DNA of 64,000 nucleotides from Tumebacillus lacus (GTDB lineage Bacteria; Bacillota; Bacilli; Tumebacillales; Tumebacillaceae). The notes under the pieces were generated by a model. It saw nothing but the letters and a program-made list of their open reading frames with translations. It made no database searches and was not told where the DNA came from. Position 1 is the first letter of the stretch; every line of letters starts with the position of its first letter. The stretch spans positions 248,001-312,000 of the forward strand of contig NZ_JAPMLT010000004.1 of the NCBI RefSeq assembly GCF_026410385.1, written 5' to 3'. The translations under genes and the position numbers were made by a program. Shown here in pieces: positions 16,000-23,676 of the stretch.

Positions 16000-17076
16000 A
16001 TGATTTCGCAATTTTTCGTACTTGGCAGTCAGCAGGAGCGGCCGGTGAGTCGCCGCACCATTTTTGCGGACGGTTCGGCCGACAAGACGTTTCGTGAGGA
16101 GATCGATCTGGAACTGAGCCATTGGGTGCCGAACCGCACGCCGGAGCGCTATCAGGCGAATACGTCGACGGAGATCTGTTTGAATTTTGTCGCGCATCGT
16201 CCGGCCGGGGAATGGGACCTCGCGATCAACAATCACTTTGATGTCGACGGCATCCTCTCCGTGTTCTCGCTCGTCCATGCGGAGTATGCGCTCCAGCATC
16301 GCGACATCCTCGTGCAAGCGGCGGAGATGGGCGATTTCTGGGCGTGGGGGGAGCGTCCGGCACAGATTTTGTTTCAAGGGTTGACCCTGTTTTACAATCG
16401 GCTCCGTGCGGATCAGACAGATGCTCGCGAGATCTATGAGCAGAGTTTCAAGCTCGTGATTGACCTGATCGAACGGGGGATCGAGGCAGAGCCGGCTGTC
16501 AAGGAAGGTCTGGATGCGCTGGCACGCTCCGTCGAACGGGTGGTAGCGGGTGAGATCGAGCGTACCGTGTATCACGACCGCTTTGTGATGTACCGCATCC
16601 CGCGTCATCTCGCGGAGGCCGACCTCGGCAAAGCGTTGCACATACCGACTTTCAATGCACCGCTGGCAGACGACATGTGGCTGCATCCGCAAGCGCGTCA
16701 TCGCGACGATCTGGAAAAGATGCACTTGGTCGCTGTCGAGACGGCAGACGGCTGGCAGTATGACCTGCACGTCCCCGGTTACATGTGGGCCGACACCCTG
16801 CAGGCATGGCGGGCACCCGGCTTTGCGTTCAGCGGGAGCACGAACGGGCATTATTACGGATTCCTCGAATTGGAGCAGGCGGTCGCGGACTTGCAAGCAT
16901 GGGAAACGGGCAATGGGGAGTGGACGCTCGCCGCGCAACTGTCGCCGTTTGCGTCGATCAAAGGGCGGAACTACCCGGTGATTCTGTCGGTGATCGGCGG
17001 AGAGGCGTCGACCGTCAGTCGATTGCAACCGGAAGCGGTGGCAGAACGCTTGGCCGATGTCTTCCTTTCTCGGTAA
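16000..17076 (+). CDS. conserved protein, DUF6687-like
   Basis: 358 residues, ATG at 16000 after AAAGGGAG. No signal peptide or membrane helix. The segment INNHFDVDGILSVF resembles the NHxDxDG signature of DHH-type phosphoesterase folds, and I associate this type of bacillar protein with DUF6687. The remainder is mixed alpha/beta with no catalytic motif I can assign. Transcribed from its own promoter; the hairpin at 17231-17262 lies downstream. Between 17077 and 17230 there is only a weak short frame. Confidence 0.55.
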   Translation: MISQFFVLGSQQERPVSRRTIFADGSADKTFREEIDLELSHWVPNRTPERYQANTSTEICLNFVAHRPAGEWDLAINNHFDVDGILSVFSLVHAEYALQHRDILVQAAEMGDFWAWGERPAQILFQGLTLFYNRLRADQTDAREIYEQSFKLVIDLIERGIEAEPAVKEGLDALARSVERVVAGEIERTVYHDRFVMYRIPRHLAEADLGKALHIPTFNAPLADDMWLHPQARHRDDLEKMHLVAVETADGWQYDLHVPGYMWADTLQAWRAPGFAFSGSTNGHYYGFLELEQAVADLQAWETGNGEWTLAAQLSPFASIKGRNYPVILSVIGGEASTVSRLQPEAVAERLADVFLSR

Positions 17077-17230
17077 AGAAGAGGGAAACAGTCGATCAGA
17101 GGTGTTTGAGTATGGATGAGCGGGTGGAGCGTTTGTCGATCTCGTTGAAGATAAGGGAGACGGCTCTCAAAAGGGAGTGCATCGGCGGCGCAGAGGTTCG
17201 TTTGGCTACGGGCTTTGGTCAACATAGAAA

Positions 17231-17262
17231 GGAGCCGTCTCATCACGGCTCCGTTTTATTTT
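17231..17262. terminator. intrinsic terminator, probably bidirectional
   Basis: GGAGCCGT/ACGGCTCC stem followed by GTTTTATTTT; it lies between two converging genes and touches the 3' end of the ltaS-like gene. Confidence 0.75.
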
Positions 17263-19181
17263 CCGAGCAATCGGGGAAGTGAGTTTTGCTCCAGGATCAG
17301 GTCGCTCATCTGCCAGTCCCACTTGGCTTTTTTATAGACCGGCGCGCACCGGTCGAGCGGCAGTTCGGCTCCGGTACGGCGTTGTCGGCAGGTGCCGTGG
17401 GCAAAGAGGCCGTCTTTGCCGGCGTGGTAAAAGAGGTCCTCGGTGAAGAACGTTCCCGGCTCGGTGTGGTTGCGAAACGCGGCGTGGCCGGTTTTTGCGT
17501 TCAGCAGGTCTTGGCCGAAATAAAACATCCGCTCCCGTTCGATCCCGAGCAGGTTGGCGACGGTGGGCAGGAGGTCCATCTGTCCGGCGGTAATGTGCGA
17601 GACGCCTGCGTGTTCGCCTTTGGGAAAATGGATCAACAGCGGAACTTTGCGCATCTCCAGGCGCAGTTGGTCATCGAAGGGCTTGGTGATCCCTTTCAAG
17701 CGGGCCATCTCCGCTTCATCCGGCCCTTTTGCGTGGTGGTCGCCGTAGATGACGAGCAACGAGCGATCCAGCAGCCCGTCCCGTTTGAGACCGGTCAGAA
17801 ATTCTCCGAGGGCGCGGTCGGCATAGTGCTGGACATGGACGTATTTGCGCAGAATCTTGCTGGAGGACGACTCCGGGATCGTCAGTTCCTTTTTGTCGTC
17901 CGGGAGGGTGTAGGGCCAGTGGCCGGTCAAGGAAACAAAGAAGGAAAAGAACGGTTGCTTCATTTCCCGGAGCAAGGGCAGGGACTGGCGGTACATCGAG
18001 CCGTCGGAGAGTCCCATGCCGATCGACTCGTCGACCCGAAACGTGGAGGCGTTGTAAAACCGGTCAAATCCTTCGTTCGGGTACATCTGGTTGCGCTGGA
18101 AATAGGTCGGGATATAGTTGTGAAACGCCGCCGTTTGATAGCCCTTGTCGCGCAACAGTTTCGGGAGCGACCGGAGGGCGTTTTGATGTTTGTCGTTGTA
18201 GGTGATCCCGGCCGCCTGCGGGAACAGCGAATTTAACGTCATGAATTCTGCGTCGGACGTGTTGCCGTCGCCGACCTGCGGGTGATAGTCGTCAAAGTAG
18301 AGGCTTTCTTTGACCAGTTGATTGAGATGGGGCGTGATCTCTTGGTCGCCGATCTTGGTGTTTAGGAGGTAGCTTTGGAACGCTTCGAGTTGGATCAGGA
18401 TCAGATTTTGTCCTTGGGCCGCGCCGTGCAGGTAGGGGGCATTGCTGTTGCGTTTGACTTTCATATACGTTTTCAGCACGGCGACGTCGTTGGACGTCAG
18501 GATCGCGGGCTTGCTCTCCAGCATGTGGTAGAGGTCGGCGACGTGATAATTGATCAGCCCGAGCCGGCGCAGGACGGTGTCGTTGCCGTACAGATCGCGA
18601 AAGGCGGAGGAGCCGCCCGTCTCTGCCACCGCGCCGTACTGAGCGGCGAGGACGCAGGCACTGCCGACGAACACCGCGGTCGCTTGTCGGAACCGAGCGG
18701 TCCACGGGAGGTGAGAGTCGGCGACCGGTTCCGACCGGTGACGGCGTCTGCGTCGCAGGGCCAGCGGGACCAGCAGGAGAAAATCGGCGTAGAGCAGGAA
18801 CTCTTTTTTCGTAAACAGGGCGAGGACGCTGTCCGCCACGCCGCCGATCTGTCCGGCCTGGCGGACGACGACCAGCGGGATGACATGTTCGAAGTAGTTA
18901 AAAAACAGCGAATCGGCCAGCAACGCCGTGGTCAAGAGCAGGTCAAAGCAGACCAGACCGAGCATCCGCCTCTGTCTTGGCAACAGCAGGAGACAGGAGG
19001 AGAGCAGAAACAGGGAAGCCAGCGTGGCGACGAGCATGAACGGCGAGGCGTACCCGCTGCCAAATCCGAGCGAGAGGCAGGTGACTTTGATCAGCAGCAA
19101 AAGGTTGAGGCAGACGATCTCGCGGTGCGCCTTGATCCACTTCAAGGCGCGCGCCGGCGAGAACAGGGGCAAGGGGTTCAT
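17256..19181 (-). CDS. ltaS: lipoteichoic acid synthase-type membrane sulfatase (LtaS family)
   Basis: 641 residues: five N-terminal membrane helices (to about residue 190) and an extracellular sulfatase-fold domain. The catalytic threonine is Thr308 in GDGNTSDAEF, and the metal-site motifs YGDHH and HW are present (LTGHWPY, VIYGDHHAKG). LtaS enzymes transfer glycerol phosphate from phosphatidylglycerol to the growing lipoteichoic acid chain outside the membrane. Paralogues in bacilli (primase, stress or sporulation forms) cannot be told apart by eye. Single gene; divergent from the YdbC-like gene. Confidence 0.85.
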   Translation of the reverse strand: MNPLPLFSPARALKWIKAHREIVCLNLLLLIKVTCLSLGFGSGYASPFMLVATLASLFLLSSCLLLLPRQRRMLGLVCFDLLLTTALLADSLFFNYFEHVIPLVVVRQAGQIGGVADSVLALFTKKEFLLYADFLLLVPLALRRRRRHRSEPVADSHLPWTARFRQATAVFVGSACVLAAQYGAVAETGGSSAFRDLYGNDTVLRRLGLINYHVADLYHMLESKPAILTSNDVAVLKTYMKVKRNSNAPYLHGAAQGQNLILIQLEAFQSYLLNTKIGDQEITPHLNQLVKESLYFDDYHPQVGDGNTSDAEFMTLNSLFPQAAGITYNDKHQNALRSLPKLLRDKGYQTAAFHNYIPTYFQRNQMYPNEGFDRFYNASTFRVDESIGMGLSDGSMYRQSLPLLREMKQPFFSFFVSLTGHWPYTLPDDKKELTIPESSSSKILRKYVHVQHYADRALGEFLTGLKRDGLLDRSLLVIYGDHHAKGPDEAEMARLKGITKPFDDQLRLEMRKVPLLIHFPKGEHAGVSHITAGQMDLLPTVANLLGIERERMFYFGQDLLNAKTGHAAFRNHTEPGTFFTEDLFYHAGKDGLFAHGTCRQRRTGAELPLDRCAPVYKKAKWDWQMSDLILEQNSLPRLLGK

Positions 19182-19368
19182 GGCGATGCGGCTCCTTTCT
19201 GAGGCAGTTTCTGTTAGGGTGAGCGGTATTTTTCAGGTCATGCAGAGCTTGTGACAACTGGCAGGATGTTCCTGTTTCGATGTAAATGGCGAAAGGGAAT
19301 TCATCTGATGATGTCGAATGTTTATTTACAAGTGTAAACGGCGGATTGACAGTTGGGAGGGCTCGAAG

Positions 19369-20013
19369 ATGATCGTGAAATGGATAACCTGCGCGGTGCC
19401 GGAGGAGGAGCGCACCGCATTTGCCAAGGCGCAAAGCGAATGGTCAGCGCTGGCGTCGGTGGCTGGATTTGGCGGGCAGGTCGGCGGCTGGAACCTGCGC
19501 GACCCGCACCAAGCCTGCATCCTCGCCTTGTGGCGGGATGCGGACGAGTACCGCCGTTTCATGGCGGAGGAGCACGACCGCATCGTGGAGCGGAGCGAGC
19601 AGGGACGCACGTACTCGTCGATTGCGGTCTCGCTGTTTGAGAGCGTGATCGAGATCCCCGGCAGCGAACGGACGATACAGGAGGCGCTGTCGAGCGGGCG
19701 CGTGCTCCGCGTCGCCGACTGCCGGATCGGGGCAGGCAGGGAGCCGAGTTTTTATGCCGTGCAGCGCGAGATCTGGAATCCAGCCATGCTGGCCACGTCA
19801 GGGCAACTCGGCGGGCTGGTCAGCCGCGAACGGCTGACGGAGGGGGAGTCGCAACGCCACCTCGTCACCTCGTTCTGGACCCACGCAGCCGCTCACGACG
19901 ACTATGTCGCCAAACGGGAGAGCGCCCTGCGCAAACAGGCGCAGATCGAGCGCGACGTGGAGGAGATGCGCTCGACGTTGATTTTGTTGGAGCCGTCGTG
20001 GAGGGTGGGGTGA
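19369..20013 (+). CDS. YdbC-like / DUF4937 family protein
   Basis: 214 residues; ATG at 19369 after GGGAGG. The N-terminal half (MIVKWITCAVPEEER... with GFGGQVGGW and ILALWRDADEYRRFM) is a ferredoxin-like dimeric alpha/beta-barrel domain resembling YdbC (DUF4937) and antibiotic-biosynthesis-monooxygenase folds; the second half repeats the same pattern (FYAVQREIWN...SGQLGGLVSRER), so the protein is probably a tandem of two such domains. Function unknown; no cofactor site seen. Confidence 0.6.
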   Translation: MIVKWITCAVPEEERTAFAKAQSEWSALASVAGFGGQVGGWNLRDPHQACILALWRDADEYRRFMAEEHDRIVERSEQGRTYSSIAVSLFESVIEIPGSERTIQEALSSGRVLRVADCRIGAGREPSFYAVQREIWNPAMLATSGQLGGLVSRERLTEGESQRHLVTSFWTHAAAHDDYVAKRESALRKQAQIERDVEEMRSTLILLEPSWRVG

Positions 20014-20108
20014 ATTTTAGAAGAAATAACCTAGTATGGATAAGTCGCGCGATGTTTTTTTTTGTTTTGTGACTAAAAAGTGAATGAAGTAACATTGTGA
20101 TAAGTTTT

Positions 20109-20137
20109 TTGTTCTGATAAAGTGAGTTCGGTATAGG
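20109..20137 (+). promoter_or_regulatory. promoter of the first RCC1-repeat gene
   Basis: TTGTTC (20109-20114), 17-base spacer, TATAGG (20132-20137). A weaker version of the promoters in front of the two paralogues (TTGATA/TTGATG, 17 bases, TATGAT). Confidence 0.4.
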
Positions 20138-20180
20138 TTGAATATTTCCCAGTTTCGAAAAGAAAAGGAGGTGGCAATCG

Positions 20181-23048
20181 GTGAGACGTGTAACGAAAGT
20201 TCTCGTCGGCAGTTTGATCGCTACAATGGCGTGGGGCAGTGGCTGGTCGATGTCGTCACCGTACGGAATGACCGGGCAGACGGTGCACGCAGCAGGGGAC
20301 AAGCACATCTTCGCGGGTGCTGGAAATTCGTTTGTCGTAACCGACAATCGTGCGTTTGGCAGCGGGGTGCCGGGTGCGATGGGCTATCCTAATCCACCGG
20401 AGGGCTTGATGGTGGTGCCGACCGAACTGAATCTGTCTGATCGAGTGGTAAATCCGGCTGTACGAAAGATCAGCGCTGGCGCGGGGCAGACTGTAGTGTT
20501 GGATGATGACGGAAACGTCTGGGCGATTGGACGGCAAGGAAGAGATGAGGTCTATCGCGGAGCGTTCGGAGACAACGAGGTGATCCACACCGATTGGACG
20601 CCTGTGTATGGTCTTACGAACATCGTCGAGATCGCCACAGGCACAGATCACTCCCTCGCTGTGAAAGCGGACGGCACTGTCTATGCATGGGGATACAACT
20701 TGACAGGACAGCTTGGCGTTCCGGTCGACACCGTCACGACTGCGATTCCCGTGCAGGTTCCTGGTCTGACCAATGTCAAGTCGGTGAGCGCCGGTGACGG
20801 GTATTCTCTGGCATTGAAAACGGACGGCACAGTCTGGAGTTTTGGTAGCAATCAAAGGGGTGAACTTGGGGTCGGTACAACGTTCGAATCGACATACACG
20901 CCGCAGCAAGTCTACGGTTTGTTCAACGTCGCGTCTATCGATGCTGGGAGTCATCACGCACTAGCTGTTCTACAAGACGGCACTGTCTGGGGTTGGGGCT
21001 ATACGATGTCCGGCCAGGTGAATGACAGGAACGCGGCTTATGAGCCGTACCGGACGCAACCGCAAAAAAACCAGTTGGATCAGGTAACGGCGGTAAGTGC
21101 AGGCGAAACTTTCTCACTGGCGCTCAAGCAGGACGGCACGGTGTGGGCGTTTGGCAGCAATCTGTACGGCGAACTGGGCCAGGGCGGTCCGACAGCGAAC
21201 AATCTGCATAATCCGACACCTCTGCAGATCCCGCAACTTTCACAAGTCACAGAGATCGCGGCTGGCGATCGGTTTGCACTGGCGAAACGGGCCGACAACA
21301 GCGTCTATGGCTGGGGAGAAAACATGGGGCAGCTTGGGATCGGACCTGTCAGTGATCCGTATGTGACAGCGCCGGTGCGCATGAAGGAACCTTTGAAGTT
21401 AAGGGTCGGGTATAAATCCGCGTCCCAAAACAGTTCCGAGTACATGGTGCAATACAGCCTATATGACTACCAAAATCCTGCGCTCAACCCGCCCGCACGT
21501 TTTGTGGTAAAGCGAGCCGGTGTGGAGGAGAGCGTTTGCAACGGTTCAGAAACTACTTGCACAGTCAGCATCCCGTCGAACGCGAGAGTAGGGGTGTTTG
21601 AAGTCAGCGCATATGACCTGCAGGACGGAACATTAATCGGGTCGCGGCAGATCAGGATCACCAATGGGGCATCTCGTTCCATGGTAGCGGTCGGCGATTA
21701 TCACAGCATGTGGCGACAAGCGAACGGCACGCTGTACGGCTATGGTTTGAACAGCAACGGCCAGTTAGGGGACGGCACTTTCGATATGCGGTTGTCGCCA
21801 GTATCGACCCTATTCGGAGTTACCAATGTGACTGCAGGCAGTCGCTCGACACTCGTAAGCAAGTCAGACGGCACGATCTGGGCGTTTGGCGGAAACAGCA
21901 ATGGGGAACTTGGCATAGGGAATACAATTGATCAGACCCTACCTGTTCAGGTGAGTCGGGTAGGAGGCGCTCCTTTGATCGATATGGGAAGTCATCACGC
22001 GATGGCAGGTGTGTTAGAAGGTCAGTTAGGTGAGGAAGAGGTTGTGCTTTACAGTTGGGGTTTAAACACATATGGTCAACTTGGTAACGGTGATAAGGCC
22101 AACCGATCAGTCCCTGAACCGTTTATCGGTTGGGATAGTGTGCTCTTCGGTTCGACATTAACTTCCACCGGATTCGGTCACACTCTGTTCGTAGCCGGTG
22201 ACGGCAAAGTCTACGCAGTCGGTCGCAATGACTACGGTCAACTCGGCAACCGCACGACAACCGACAGCACTACACCGGTCGAAGTCCCCTATCTCTCCAA
22301 CGTCGTCGCGATCTCCGCAGGGCCTTTGCACTCGGCGGCGTTGACTCGTGACGGTTCGATCTACACGTGGGGGTACAATGCGAGCGGTCAACTCGGGGAT
22401 GGAACGTTCGAGCACAGTTCCGTGCCGGTCAAAGCCAAGACCGGGGCGTTCAACGTTGCAATGGACAGCGGGCGCGGTCATATGATCTCGACAGCCAGCG
22501 ACGGCTCCGTCTGGACATGGGGCTACAATTTCAAAGGGCAACTCGGCAACGGCACCCGAACCGACAGTGCGTACCCCGCAAAAGTGCCCGGTCTGACCGT
22601 TGCCGACATCTCGGCAGGCGGCGAGCGGAGTGCCGTCATCCAAGAAGACGGGAGTGTCTATATGTTCGGAAGCAATTCTTATGGCGAATTGGGCGACGGT
22701 ACCCGCACCTATTCGACCACTCCGGTCATAACAGGCGACTTGCTCGGACTTTCACTCTATGTGTCGGACAGTACGACATCCTCCCTGACGATCTCCACTT
22801 CGACGCTGACCCCCGTTGCCAAGCGGGTTGTGAAGCGTAACGGAGTCGTGATCTGTCAAGGCACTTGCGCGAATTTTGTGGATAGCGGCTTGACCGCCTT
22901 TACGCCGTATACCTACACCGTGGAAGCGTATGACGCCGTCGGCAAATTGCTCGCCAGCAAAACGCAGGTAGAAGCGACGCAAGCGTCTAACGGTCTGGAA
23001 GGATTTGAACAAGAGTACTTCCAAGAAGATTTCTACCCGTTGCAGTAA
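20181..23048 (+). CDS. secreted RCC1-repeat double beta-propeller protein (paralogue 1)
   Basis: 955 residues, GTG start after AAAAGGAGGTG. A signal peptide (residues 1 to about 38, cleavage after TVHA) is followed by RCC1-type repeats of the form GxxHSLALKxDGTVWAWGxNxxGQLG: about seven before residue 400 and seven between about 500 and 830, i.e. two seven-bladed propellers. A fibronectin-III-like domain with a Cys pair (VCNGSETTC) lies between them (about 400-495), and a second (Cys pair CQGTC) follows. The C-terminus ends in EQEYFQEDFYPLQ. No LPxTG anchor, so it is presumably released or held by the envelope non-covalently. No enzyme motif. Function unknown; propellers commonly bind proteins or glycans. 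Next gene 75 bases downstream. Confidence 0.8.
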   Translation: MRRVTKVLVGSLIATMAWGSGWSMSSPYGMTGQTVHAAGDKHIFAGAGNSFVVTDNRAFGSGVPGAMGYPNPPEGLMVVPTELNLSDRVVNPAVRKISAGAGQTVVLDDDGNVWAIGRQGRDEVYRGAFGDNEVIHTDWTPVYGLTNIVEIATGTDHSLAVKADGTVYAWGYNLTGQLGVPVDTVTTAIPVQVPGLTNVKSVSAGDGYSLALKTDGTVWSFGSNQRGELGVGTTFESTYTPQQVYGLFNVASIDAGSHHALAVLQDGTVWGWGYTMSGQVNDRNAAYEPYRTQPQKNQLDQVTAVSAGETFSLALKQDGTVWAFGSNLYGELGQGGPTANNLHNPTPLQIPQLSQVTEIAAGDRFALAKRADNSVYGWGENMGQLGIGPVSDPYVTAPVRMKEPLKLRVGYKSASQNSSEYMVQYSLYDYQNPALNPPARFVVKRAGVEESVCNGSETTCTVSIPSNARVGVFEVSAYDLQDGTLIGSRQIRITNGASRSMVAVGDYHSMWRQANGTLYGYGLNSNGQLGDGTFDMRLSPVSTLFGVTNVTAGSRSTLVSKSDGTIWAFGGNSNGELGIGNTIDQTLPVQVSRVGGAPLIDMGSHHAMAGVLEGQLGEEEVVLYSWGLNTYGQLGNGDKANRSVPEPFIGWDSVLFGSTLTSTGFGHTLFVAGDGKVYAVGRNDYGQLGNRTTTDSTTPVEVPYLSNVVAISAGPLHSAALTRDGSIYTWGYNASGQLGDGTFEHSSVPVKAKTGAFNVAMDSGRGHMISTASDGSVWTWGYNFKGQLGNGTRTDSAYPAKVPGLTVADISAGGERSAVIQEDGSVYMFGSNSYGELGDGTRTYSTTPVITGDLLGLSLYVSDSTTSSLTISTSTLTPVAKRVVKRNGVVICQGTCANFVDSGLTAFTPYTYTVEAYDAVGKLLASKTQVEATQASNGLEGFEQEYFQEDFYPLQ

Positions 23049-23123
23049 GGCAACCGGATAAATAATCGGTGCCCCTTTCGCTCAGGCTAGTGAAGAAATG
23101 GCTTGGGAAAGGGGCACCTCGTG

Positions 23124-23501
23124 ATGGATCATTTACAATCGCAATACCCGCAAGACTACGTGCAAGACTCGATCCTCGCTTATAAAGAAGGCATCGGTCA
23201 GTTCGTGCAAAAGATGCCGGAGCTTGGCAACAAGTATCTGGAGTTCACCGCCGCCTGCTTCCAAGGCGGGGTGATCGGCGAAAAGGGAAAGCACTTGATG
23301 GCGCTCAGCATCGCGATCTGCCTGCAGGATGAGTATTGCATCATGTACCACGGCAAAGAAGCGTTGGACAAAGGCGCGACCGAACAGGAGATCCTCGAGA
23401 CGGTCGGCGTCTGCGCCGCATTTGGCGGCGGGGCCGCCTTGGCGCAGGGCGTGACGCTGGTGAATGACATCGTCGTCGAGTACGGGCGACAAGGGTATTA
23501 A
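23124..23501 (+). CDS. carboxymuconolactone decarboxylase (AhpD-like) family protein
   Basis: 125 residues; ATG at 23124 (GTG at 23121 also possible) after AAAGGGG. All-helical small protein with the family core: KHLMALSIAICLQDEYCIMYH, where the second cysteine and the histidine form the CxxxH part of the thiol site, then GATEQEILETVGVCAAFGGG. The family includes decarboxylases and AhpD-type alkylhydroperoxide reductases; the spacing here (C-x5-C-x3-H) differs from the CxxC of AhpD, so peroxidase activity is not assured. A deleted copy of this gene follows the second RCC1 gene. Confidence 0.8.
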   Translation: MDHLQSQYPQDYVQDSILAYKEGIGQFVQKMPELGNKYLEFTAACFQGGVIGEKGKHLMALSIAICLQDEYCIMYHGKEALDKGATEQEILETVGVCAAFGGGAALAQGVTLVNDIVVEYGRQGY

Positions 23502-23520
23502 TCAAGTGAATAACTGGAAA

Positions 23521-23557
23521 AGTCTCGTGTGTAAAGTTGAGCGCACGAGGCTTTTTT
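23521..23557 (+). terminator. intrinsic terminator
   Basis: AGTCTCGTG/CACGAGGCT stem (one G-T pair) followed by six T. Confidence 0.8.
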
Positions 23558-23585
23558 ATGTTCTTAAAATAGATATAATATCATA

Positions 23586-23614
23586 TTGATAGCTAGACTT
23601 AACACGTGTATGAT
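23586..23614 (+). promoter_or_regulatory. promoter of the second RCC1-repeat gene
   Basis: TTGATA (23586-23591), 17-base spacer, TATGAT (23609-23614). Near-identical boxes and spacing stand in front of the third paralogue. Confidence 0.7.
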
Positions 23615-23676
23615 AGCGTTTGTGGAGATATTTGTGAATTTTACAAATGTCATCCAATTAAAAGGAGGTTTGTGCG

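Noticed and set aside
17101-17282. Short frame MDERVERLSISLK... between the DUF6687-like and ltaS genes
   Set aside because: Poor ribosome binding site, runs through a terminator hairpin into the ltaS gene.
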